DNA of 36,744 nt. Source: an uncultured Ignavibacteria bacterium (GTDB lineage Bacteria > Bacteroidota > Ignavibacteria > Kapaibacteriales > UBA2268). Positions 25,503 through 33,258 of the stretch are shown here, one piece after another. A model generated the notes under the pieces. It had not been told where the DNA came from and did no database searches. It was given only the letters and a program-made list of their open reading frames with translations. The stretch's first letter is position 1, and every line of letters starts with the position of its first letter. The stretch covers positions 1-36,744 of the forward strand of contig CAIOZA010000116.1 in the NCBI GenBank assembly GCA_903862655.1. Reading direction: 5' to 3'. A program made the position numbers and the translations under genes.

Positions 25503-26858
25503 ATGATGAATAAATTTCAAAAGATATTATTATGTTTATTATTACTACTTATACCAATCTTCACACCTTTGGCTGCGCAGAATGATACTTCTGCTGTGGT
25601 CAAAATTGAAAATATCATTTTAACCGGTAAATACGAAGTCGAATTTGATGTCAATCTGTACCGCATGGATGAACGTTGGCTTTATTGGGCTAATGGTTCA
25701 TTCCAATTTGCATTTGATACAACGTCAGATTATCAATTCAACTTAAATAATCACTCAATAACTTATCTTCCCGGAACAAGCGATTTAAATGTAACAACAA
25801 TGGCTGGTGTAACAGGTTTACCAACTGATGATTATCTGATCACGCCAAGAATCATTGGTAGTAAATTCAGCTTAACCGTCGCAGGTCCTGACAGTATATT
25901 TAATTGTTACAAAGTCCGTAAAGACACTCCATTGAAAATTGGAAGGTTTAGAATAGAAAATAAAATTCCTTCATCCCCTCCCACGCGCTTTAAATGGCTA
26001 ACACCTTATTCTTATTATCAAGCGTTGGCGTATAAAACGAATAAAGATAGTATTTTATTGCCGGATTTATTTCGTTATAATACAAATGATAATATCGAAA
26101 TATACGACGAAAAGCATAAAGTAGAGTACGTTGCCGAAAGCTATGATCCTCGTATGATCATAAAGAATTTTCATGCTGAATACATGGGATCTTTACTTGT
26201 GAGATGCACATGGGAAACCGAAAGTGAAGCATTTAATGAAGGATTTGTCGTCAAAAGATCCGATTCCTGGATTCAGGGAAGTGATTCGACAAAAATAAAT
26301 TATGACATTACTGCCGGAAGCTATAAAGATTCCCCATATTATCCACAGCTAATCGGTCTTGGTACATCCAAGAAAGGTCAGAAATATGAAATGTGGGACA
26401 CAGTTCCATATCGTGGAATCAACTATTGCTATAAACTTTACAATCAATACAAATATGTTGATACACTGTCACCGAATGCTATATCTTGCATAACAACTCC
26501 AAATTCAGTTATCAGGGATGCTATGGCTTTAGAAAATCCATTTAACTATTCTACTACAATTAAATTCTGGTATGAAGACGATGTTATGGTTGATATGAGA
26601 ATTTATGATTTAAAAGGAAGATTGGTTGATGCTTTACTCAATAGTGCCATTTATAAGTATTATGGCAAAACCAAAGATCTACCAGGAAGTATAACTGATA
26701 ATGCGATAAGAAATAATTTGCCGTACGGAGAAATAAAATGGACACCTAAAGATTTAGCACAACAAGGGCTGTACGAAGTTGTTATTATTGGAACTCCAAT
26801 AAAAGATCCAACAGTAGAGAAGTCAGTTATGGTAATAAAACTGCAATATGTTAGGTAG
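25503..26858 (+). CDS. Exported protein with a T9SS-like C-terminal domain
   Basis: A 451-residue protein with a signal peptide (about 1-25, LLCLLLLLIPIFTPLAAQ). The N-terminal half (about 30-165) begins 'VKIENIILTGKYEVEFDVNLYR' in style, a beta-sandwich seen in exported proteins of this group. An Fn3-like stretch follows near 215-330, with LLVRCTWETESEAFNEGFVV. The end starts at ENPFN (344-348) with 'sTTIkF......v.mrIYDlkGrlVd.Ll', the pattern of T9SS sorting domains, and finishes with 'GLYEVVIIG'. It should cross the outer membrane by T9SS. It lies 75 bases after the dockerin-like gene and abuts the next gene, so the two are probably cotranslated. Confidence 0.75.
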   Translation: MMNKFQKILLCLLLLLIPIFTPLAAQNDTSAVVKIENIILTGKYEVEFDVNLYRMDERWLYWANGSFQFAFDTTSDYQFNLNNHSITYLPGTSDLNVTTMAGVTGLPTDDYLITPRIIGSKFSLTVAGPDSIFNCYKVRKDTPLKIGRFRIENKIPSSPPTRFKWLTPYSYYQALAYKTNKDSILLPDLFRYNTNDNIEIYDEKHKVEYVAESYDPRMIIKNFHAEYMGSLLVRCTWETESEAFNEGFVVKRSDSWIQGSDSTKINYDITAGSYKDSPYYPQLIGLGTSKKGQKYEMWDTVPYRGINYCYKLYNQYKYVDTLSPNAISCITTPNSVIRDAMALENPFNYSTTIKFWYEDDVMVDMRIYDLKGRLVDALLNSAIYKYYGKTKDLPGSITDNAIRNNLPYGEIKWTPKDLAQQGLYEVVIIGTPIKDPTVEKSVMVIKLQYVR

Positions 26859-28801
26859 TGAAAACTTATATGAACTTAAAAAATTATTATCTAATTCTTT
26901 TAGTATTGGTTTTCTTTCAATTTGCGAATCTTGAAGCACAATTTTCTATACTATCACCTTTAAATTCTGATACTCTTACCTCTGGAACAATAACTACAAT
27001 TCAGCTACAGAACCAAACCAACACAAGAGTAAAACTTAGTTATTCAAACGATTACGGAAGTAACTGGACACTCATAAAGGATAGCCTGAGCAGTTTGAAT
27101 TATAAATGGCTTGTACCTTCTCTCGACACAGGAAAATGTCTTATCAAAGCAGAAGCAAAAGGATATTCAAATCCATATCTTATTTGGGAAAAGAAATTTG
27201 CACATAAAGATGAGATAAGATCAGTTGAGATTTCAGAGGATGGTAAGTATATTCTATCTTCAGGCAATGACTATATGGTGAAAATTTGGGATATTCAATC
27301 TAAAATTTGTATTGATTCTATCACAACAATTGCCGGCTGCTACTCTGCCCATTTTATTTTCGGGAATGATTCAATACTAATTACCGCCGGCAATTCAGGG
27401 TACATTTGGGACAGGAAAAATCTCTTTAATCCATTAAATCAATTTTGTAATTTTGCAAACAAAGCACGTACTTCAGCTGTTCACACTAAATCACGAATCG
27501 TTGCAATAGGATCTTATGATGGAACAATTAAAATTTATGATTTAAATAATCTCAGTCTGCCTATCATTACAATAAATTCACCAAATAATGCCTGGGTTTA
27601 TACTTTGAGCTTTTCTAATGATGGGAATTTATTAGGATATGGTGATGCCAATGGTTATGTCTATGTTTATGACTGGAAAAACAATAAATTAGTGAATACT
27701 TTTGGTTTGAATTCTTCCAATTCTATATGGAGTGTTGGATTCTCACCTGATTCGAAAAGGATAGCAAGCACAGGGGTTGATGAAACTTTGAGAATCTGGG
27801 ATATCCCATCAAATCTAAATGTGTATAATATAACGGCACATATCAATGACATCCGGTCATCAAAGTTCCATCCGGCAGGCATTTATGTTTTGACTGCAAG
27901 TCTTGACTCATTAATCAAACAATGGGATCCACAAACGGGTGCACAGATTAGTATTGCAATGAATCATGGTAACCAAGTAATTTCTGCTGAATACTCACCG
28001 ACAGGAGATACTATTGTTTCAGCAGGCAGGGGAGATGTAAATACCGGGGATTTTCCTATAAGACTTTGGAAGAACATTCAATACTCTGATCTATCTGATA
28101 CCGTTTTGGTAAATGTTAAATATCCTATCGCTTTCAAAACAAATTCAATCGATACTTTTCCTGATAAAGTTGTATATCTTCCTGTTTCTTATCGTAATGT
28201 ACCTCAGACGGATACTCCTAAAGATTTACAATTAAATGCTATTTTAAAATTATCAGTTCCTTTAGAGCTACTTGATCTGAAATCAAATGCGATTCACTCC
28301 GGTAAAATAGGAAAATATGATACAGTTTCATTGTCAATACCTAATTTCAAATGGCAGGATACTGTTGCTTTACTAAAATTCCGAACATTATATAGTGAAA
28401 ATAATATAAATCAAGTAAAAATAATTGGAATAGAATTTGATAAATTAAGTAACTATTATCTGCTCAGTGATACGAGCAAGGTTCAGATAAACCCTGTATG
28501 TGGCAGAGATCCGATAAAAGGGCTAAGCTTTGCAGGCTTCAATAACGATATAAATGTCTATCCAAATCCGATAATAGATAATGAACTTAACATAGAATTT
28601 GATTTGGTTGAAGATTCTAATATTGAAATTAATATTGTCAATATCAATGGCTATATAATCAAAAATATAGTTAAAGGTATGTTTAAACGTGGTCGATATG
28701 TATATAAGGACAATTTGACGAATTTGAAAAATGGTTTTTATTTAATTCAAATGAAGCATAATATGAATATGATGAATAGAGAATTAATAATTTTTAGATA
28801 G
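26858..28801 (+). CDS. Secreted WD40 beta-propeller protein with T9SS sorting tail
   Basis: The frame starts at GTG 26858, overlapping the previous stop by one base; ATG 26870 (MNLKNYYLILLVLVFFQFAN) is an equally good start. A signal peptide (to about residue 28, LEAQ) leads to a short Ig-like region, 'LSYSNDYGSNWTLIKDSL'. WD40 repeats fill about 113-400, with VKIWDI, IKIYDL, LRIWDI and IKQWDP ends and 'S.DGKYILSSG', 'FSPDSKRIASTG' blades. The tail starts at YPNP (568-571) and reads 'NIEINIVNINGYIIKNI' then GFYLIQM, a classical type A T9SS domain. An extracellular propeller would serve as a binding platform for surface proteins. Only the sorting function is clear. Confidence 0.85.
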   Translation: MKTYMNLKNYYLILLVLVFFQFANLEAQFSILSPLNSDTLTSGTITTIQLQNQTNTRVKLSYSNDYGSNWTLIKDSLSSLNYKWLVPSLDTGKCLIKAEAKGYSNPYLIWEKKFAHKDEIRSVEISEDGKYILSSGNDYMVKIWDIQSKICIDSITTIAGCYSAHFIFGNDSILITAGNSGYIWDRKNLFNPLNQFCNFANKARTSAVHTKSRIVAIGSYDGTIKIYDLNNLSLPIITINSPNNAWVYTLSFSNDGNLLGYGDANGYVYVYDWKNNKLVNTFGLNSSNSIWSVGFSPDSKRIASTGVDETLRIWDIPSNLNVYNITAHINDIRSSKFHPAGIYVLTASLDSLIKQWDPQTGAQISIAMNHGNQVISAEYSPTGDTIVSAGRGDVNTGDFPIRLWKNIQYSDLSDTVLVNVKYPIAFKTNSIDTFPDKVVYLPVSYRNVPQTDTPKDLQLNAILKLSVPLELLDLKSNAIHSGKIGKYDTVSLSIPNFKWQDTVALLKFRTLYSENNINQVKIIGIEFDKLSNYYLLSDTSKVQINPVCGRDPIKGLSFAGFNNDINVYPNPIIDNELNIEFDLVEDSNIEINIVNINGYIIKNIVKGMFKRGRYVYKDNLTNLKNGFYLIQMKHNMNMMNRELIIFR

Positions 28802-28844
28802 ATTTTTTTTAGGCATTTTTTTTAGCAAAATATTTAATAAGAAA

Positions 28845-30230
28845 TTGAAAATCCAAAATAATCATATTGTTTTTTTAGTATTTTTTACACTTTTAACAAC
28901 ACTTTCATCCCTTTCTCAAAATAGTCTGGATGGAATTTTGTACGATTATCAGGTACTTCCGAATAATGATACTCTCCTAACAGTCCGTAATCCCGGTGAT
29001 TGGTGGTATGGTTTAACTGGTGGAATCAATGCTAATATCTTTTATGGTGATTTAATCATTCCTCAAAATCCTAATCCTTTCAATCCCGCTGCAGATACAA
29101 TCTCAACAAACATGGTAAGTTTTAAAACTAAAACTAGTATTTCTCCATGGGTTGGACTAATGACAGAGTATAAACCAAATGGGAGTAATTATGCAATATT
29201 TTTGGGATTAAATCTTTTCGATGCAAGATCAGTTCAAACTGATGATGTTGTCGATAAAACTAATAATGCACACAGTTATACATTTTCAATGAATTATACT
29301 TATGCAAGTCTATCCCCAGGATTTAGATATGATCTAACCAAATCACTATTTATACTAAGTAGTATTTCTATAGAATATCTTTTAAGTTCTAAACAATCTG
29401 TTATTGATAAATATACTGGAGTTCGATATCGACGTGTTCCCCTGGGACCTCTGGAATATAGATTTGGTATTAACCTTGGATTGGGATATGATTTAACATT
29501 TCTGGATATCAACCGTAAATACAGAGCAAAATTTACTCCTTATCTTTTGTTCGGAGCTGGTACTGCCGCTTTTACTGGGTATAAGTCAAATACTAATCAA
29601 TTTCTCATTAGACTGGGATTCCAGGTTAAAATGGGTAAAGATAATTCAATTCAGGAAACTCTTCCTGGTAATCCTGATGCTATGTTTCAACCTGGAGATC
29701 TTGCCCAGTTAAAGAATACAAAAAATATATCCTTTACTTTACCATCAAACAACCTGGTTGCTTTTGATATTAGACCATTTAGTAATAGTATAGTAAGTAT
29801 TGAAGAAGATACTACAAAATCTATTGAAATAACCGGTACCTTAATTCCCGATGAAAAAACTGAGAAAGTTGAAATAGTTTACAACAGAGTTAAACCATTC
29901 TATTCACCTGCAGCCGAAAATACTAAAGTCACAAAATCACTTCAAACCTATTTGGATGAATTCGTGAAAACATGGCAAAAAGATAGATCTATTTTGATAG
30001 ATGTAGTTGGATATTCTGATAACCAAGGATCGTTTGAAGTTAATGAAGCCCGTTCGAGAGAAAGAACTAAATTAGCAGTCGACTATCTTGTGAAAAGGGG
30101 AGTACCTCGACTGAATATTTATGACAGAGTAGGTGGATCCCGTAATACTGGAGAGAATCAGTTTACCGCTGATGGACGACGTAAAAGTCGTAGGGTAGAT
30201 ATTAGTATCAGAAAATCCCCGAAAAAATAA
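28845..30230 (+). CDS. OmpA-family outer-membrane protein with peptidoglycan-binding domain
   Basis: A 461-residue protein starting at TTG 28845; the next in-frame ATG would remove the signal peptide (LVFFTLLTTLSSLSQ). Residues about 45-265 look like an outer-membrane beta-barrel, with alternating aromatic strands such as WWYGLTGGINANIFYGDL and YRFGINLGLGYDLTFL. A linker follows. The OmpA-like domain (about 345-461) carries the conserved Asp in DVVGYSDNQG (from 386) and Arg in KSRRVDI, which bind peptidoglycan. It closes the surface block and could anchor the structure to the cell wall, as OmpA-type partners do for other large surface proteins. No PorP/SprF-type barrel is present. Confidence 0.85.
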   Translation: MKIQNNHIVFLVFFTLLTTLSSLSQNSLDGILYDYQVLPNNDTLLTVRNPGDWWYGLTGGINANIFYGDLIIPQNPNPFNPAADTISTNMVSFKTKTSISPWVGLMTEYKPNGSNYAIFLGLNLFDARSVQTDDVVDKTNNAHSYTFSMNYTYASLSPGFRYDLTKSLFILSSISIEYLLSSKQSVIDKYTGVRYRRVPLGPLEYRFGINLGLGYDLTFLDINRKYRAKFTPYLLFGAGTAAFTGYKSNTNQFLIRLGFQVKMGKDNSIQETLPGNPDAMFQPGDLAQLKNTKNISFTLPSNNLVAFDIRPFSNSIVSIEEDTTKSIEITGTLIPDEKTEKVEIVYNRVKPFYSPAAENTKVTKSLQTYLDEFVKTWQKDRSILIDVVGYSDNQGSFEVNEARSRERTKLAVDYLVKRGVPRLNIYDRVGGSRNTGENQFTADGRRKSRRVDISIRKSPKK

Positions 30231-30252
30231 TCTGGTATAATTTTTGTAATTA

Positions 30253-30307
30253 AATAATATTCATTAGTAGATTTATGAATATTATTACTATTAATATTTA
30301 GTAATAA
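30253..30307 (+). promoter_or_regulatory. Two overlapping, mutually exclusive hairpins
   Basis: AATAATATTCAT (30253-30264) pairs perfectly with ATGAATATTATT (30275-30286). TTATTACTA (30282-30290) pairs perfectly with TAGTAATAA (30299-30307). Both need 30282-30286, so only one can form at a time. The pair lies between the OmpA gene and the sensor gene. The layout is that of an attenuator, but no U-run makes either a clear terminator. Confidence 0.4.
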
Positions 30308-30329
30308 CGTGTGCTATAAACTTTGAAGA

Positions 30330-30351
30330 TACATTTGACAATATTTTGTCA
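30330..30351 (+). promoter_or_regulatory. Candidate promoter and operator before the sensor gene
   Basis: TACATTTG (30330-30337) is a full match to the Bacteroidota -7 element TAnnTTTG. It overlaps an inverted repeat, TGACAA (30336-30341) and TTGTCA (30346-30351) around TATT. No good -33 TTG is seen at the expected distance. The predicted transcript would start inside the repeat, about 55 bases before the ATG, so a bound protein would block it. Confidence 0.35.
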
Positions 30352-30398
30352 TGAAATTTTGAAAACAATACAAATACATATTAAGGAATTACATCATT

Positions 30399-32603
30399 AT
30401 GGCTAAAGAAAAGAAAATCTTGCAACAAAAAGATGATTTGCCAGTATCAGCAATAGATAAAGCACAAACACTAAAATTTGCTAATACCTATCCAGCATAT
30501 ATCCTTTTGGTAGTTTTGCTCATCATTTCTTATTTCGTATTTAGGAGCGTTAATGAATCTGTCGTAGATGCAAGGAAAAATCAATTTGATAAAGCCTCAA
30601 CATCTGTCATGACCAGATTTCAGCAAAGTTATAGTGCTCATGTTCAAGTGATGATGTCAATACGTGGATTGTATGATAATCTTCCTCAGGTTGTAAGAGA
30701 TTATTTTATGCTTTATTCAAGCGTTCCCCTTAAAACACTTCCATCAATAATAAGTATGATGTCGGTGCAAAGAGTTAGAACTGAGAATATTGTTTTTTAC
30801 CGTCATTATGTTCAGTCTCAGGGATATTTTTATTATGACATTAATCCACAATCTCCTGAAAAAAAGGAATACTATCCTTCAGAATTCATTTTTCCTGAAG
30901 CAACCAATCAGCATATACATGGTTTAGATTTAAATTCTGTGCCTCAGCTTCATAATATTATTGAAAAATCTAAACATAAAACTGATTTAATCACTACCGA
31001 AGCATTTATTCTAAGAAAACCTGATACACTAAGTCTATTCCTAGTATCTTCAGTTTTTAAAAATTCAGCTCCCTTGTTTCCATTTGACATACCAAAGGAT
31101 TCCTTAAATCAGCTAGTTGTTATGGAAATTAATGGAAAAAGATTTTTTACAGAAGCATTAGGCAAGGGAGTTGCAACTGATACTTCTATCTTTTTTGAAT
31201 GTTATCAAAATGTTGAGGGAAAAAAAGTACCAATCTTTCAATCAGACAACTTTAAAACTAATTCAGAAGGGTTTAAACCTATTTTGTCAGACGAAAGAAA
31301 ATTAACTTTTGCCGATAATAGTATAACTGTAAAATTTGCAACAGTACAAAATTTTGGAGGTTCTTTCCAAAATTATCTGCCATTTGTTGCACTGTTGGTT
31401 TCACTTATTATTTCTCTTGCTCTATTCGGTTTTGTTATGTCTGTAACTATTACAAGATCTAAAGCCCAGGAATTAGCAGGCAAGCTAACAAAAGCTCAAA
31501 GAAGAATTATGGAATCATCTAGTGATATTATTGCTGTTATGACTTTAGATGGGATTTGGAACAATATGAACCATGCTTCCATAAGGATTTTTGGTTTAGA
31601 GCCTGGAAATATGGTAGGGCAGAACTTCAAAGAATTATTTGTTAATGAAAGTGATTTCAGGCTGTTCAATGATTTCAAAAATAATGTTCAAGAGGAATCT
31701 GCAGAAAGATTTGACTTCCAGATGAAGGATTATGGTGGAGAGATTAAATGGATAAATTGGAATATTACAGTATCTCCTACCGAAAAGGTTATTTATGCAA
31801 TTGGGCGTGATGTTACATTAGAAAAACTTGCTGAAGAGCAGAATAAAGTAAAAATTCGTCAGATTCAGGTGGCAGAACAATTGTCCAATGAAGCTAGTGA
31901 ATTCAAATCAATGTTCTTGAGTAACCTTAGCACCAGATTTAAATCTTCTTTATCAAAGATAATTGATTATCAACAGAAAGTGATCAATCAGCAATATCAA
32001 AATGATGATGAAAAGGATGAATATCTTAGCAATTCATTTGAAAAATCACAGGAATTATATACAAATATCTCAGATATGGTTGATGTTGCAATTAGTACTG
32101 AAAAAATTGGTTTTGATATGCGTGATCTGTCAATCGGAGATATTATTAAAGCCTCCCATAATTTAATTAAAGTTGACCATGATTTTAAAGCTGAAATTAA
32201 TCTTCAAATAATTGATAACTGCGACAAAAAAATGGTTCATTCAGATTTTGATTCATTAATTCAAGCTTTTGCCTTAATGTTCAAAGCATTATCTGGAGGA
32301 AGTTCTAAATCTAAAATTGAAATTACTGCAACAGTAAATCCTTATGAAAACAATGTTGAAATAATTCTTCAAGGTCAGCCTGATCCCGATGTCTCCGAAA
32401 GAATTGATTTTTACAAACAACATCAGAACGATATTGTTTCCTCATTAACCGAAGATATTAATGATATTGTTCTAAATCTGGCATTGTCTTCTTCAATGAT
32501 GAGAACAGTTGGAAGCACAATGAGTATTGATACATTCGGACGTGATGACAACAACATCATCATTGTAACAATAGGTTCAGAAACAAATAGCGCAACTGCT
32601 TAA
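30399..32603 (+). CDS. CHASE/PAS membrane sensor with a degenerate histidine-kinase core
   Basis: A 734-residue inner-membrane protein. TM1 (about 34-48) and TM2 (about 327-352) enclose a CHASE-like periplasmic sensor ('SIRGLYDNLPQVVRDYF'). A PAS domain (about 368-480: SSSDIIAVMTLDGIWNNMNH) follows. The dimerisation helix reads FLSNLSTRFKSSLSKIIDYQ. In active kinases this is FLANMSHElRTPLn.Ii, so the phospho-acceptor histidine is T512 here and the Pro is Ser. The ATP-binding half keeps the fold pattern ('DSLIQAFALMFKAL', 'LNLALSSSMMRTVGSTMSI') but lacks a recognisable N-box Asn and glycine boxes. It is probably a pseudokinase that signals through binding. AAGGA lies near the ATG. A strong terminator follows the gene. 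Confidence 0.85.
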   Translation: MAKEKKILQQKDDLPVSAIDKAQTLKFANTYPAYILLVVLLIISYFVFRSVNESVVDARKNQFDKASTSVMTRFQQSYSAHVQVMMSIRGLYDNLPQVVRDYFMLYSSVPLKTLPSIISMMSVQRVRTENIVFYRHYVQSQGYFYYDINPQSPEKKEYYPSEFIFPEATNQHIHGLDLNSVPQLHNIIEKSKHKTDLITTEAFILRKPDTLSLFLVSSVFKNSAPLFPFDIPKDSLNQLVVMEINGKRFFTEALGKGVATDTSIFFECYQNVEGKKVPIFQSDNFKTNSEGFKPILSDERKLTFADNSITVKFATVQNFGGSFQNYLPFVALLVSLIISLALFGFVMSVTITRSKAQELAGKLTKAQRRIMESSSDIIAVMTLDGIWNNMNHASIRIFGLEPGNMVGQNFKELFVNESDFRLFNDFKNNVQEESAERFDFQMKDYGGEIKWINWNITVSPTEKVIYAIGRDVTLEKLAEEQNKVKIRQIQVAEQLSNEASEFKSMFLSNLSTRFKSSLSKIIDYQQKVINQQYQNDDEKDEYLSNSFEKSQELYTNISDMVDVAISTEKIGFDMRDLSIGDIIKASHNLIKVDHDFKAEINLQIIDNCDKKMVHSDFDSLIQAFALMFKALSGGSSKSKIEITATVNPYENNVEIILQGQPDPDVSERIDFYKQHQNDIVSSLTEDINDIVLNLALSSSMMRTVGSTMSIDTFGRDDNNIIIVTIGSETNSATA

Positions 32604-32693
32604 TAAGAACTCATCCCATACTAAAGATGTAAACATAAAGAGCTATTATCTGAGTTTAATAATTCGAAATTTATAGAGAATATTATAATGACT

Positions 32694-32723
32694 AGAGGTT
32701 GGAGAAATTCCAACCTCTTTTTT
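32694..32723 (+). terminator. Strong intrinsic terminator after the sensor gene
   Basis: AGAGGTTGGA (32694-32703) and TCCAACCTCT (32709-32718) form a perfect 10-pair stem around GAAAT, followed by TTTTT. This is a classical rho-independent terminator, 91 bases after the sensor gene stop, and probably ends the plus-strand transcripts. Confidence 0.9.
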
Positions 32724-33190
32724 ATAGACAGTCAGATTCAAGATATTTTTCCCCTCCAGCATTGTTAATCAAATCTTAAGAAGTAAATATTTTTTATCTT
32801 TACTCACAAAAGGATATAATTATTGAACCATTTTAATTGTGCCATGGATGAGAATTCAAAGTTAAATCTTATTGTGTTCAATAAAGTAAGAACTCCATCC
32901 TAGTCGATTTTTTGCTTAGCGCCTATCAAATACACATTGTTTATCCTTTCGTCATAGGGTGCCTTTTGGATGCCTTGTGTTACGCCTTTGGAATTACAGC
33001 AGATCAACTTGGATCTTGTTGGTTATTTGTCTTGTCAAATTGCTTTAATTATCTAAATTATGTTAATATGATGTTTTAAAAATGCAAGGTTAAGTTGTAC
33101 CAATTAAAGTCAATTATTTTAAGTATTCGCGCAGTGCGCGAGAATCATTACCGATTGAGAATGACGAGTCTTTTTAGCATGATTAATATA
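32724..33190. other. Gene-free gap between the sensor gene and the nuo operon
   Basis: No reading frame of note and no tRNA, rRNA or recognised small RNA is seen. The stretch 32910-33010 is richer in G and C than its flanks and holds the similar words AAAGGCG, AAGGCATCC and AAAGGCACCC on the minus strand. A short palindrome, CGCGCA-G-TGCGCG, lies at 33128-33140. The region may hold a decayed repeat or an unrecognised RNA. Confidence 0.35.
33128..33170. repeat. GC palindrome and decayed dispersed-repeat sequence
   Basis: CGCGCA and TGCGCG pair around one G at 33128-33140. The next 30 bases run AGAATCATTACC and end GAATGACGAGTC. This resembles the reverse complement of the repeat at 20811-20839 (AGATTCATGCC, ending GAATGACAATC). 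It may be a degraded member of one dispersed family. Confidence 0.3.
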
Positions 33191-33196
33191 AACAAG

Positions 33197-33231
33197 AAAA
33201 GGGTTGCTGTCACTTAGATGCAACCCTTTTT
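33197..33231 (-). terminator. Intrinsic terminator of the nuo operon
   Basis: On the minus strand AAAAGGGTTGC and GCAACCCTTTT form an 11-pair stem with a 12-base loop, ending in a U-run. It lies 28 bases beyond the nuoN stop. A/T tracts on both sides mean it could also stop plus-strand transcripts. Confidence 0.85.
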
Positions 33232-33258
33232 ATAAATATTGACACGAGAGAAGTGCCG

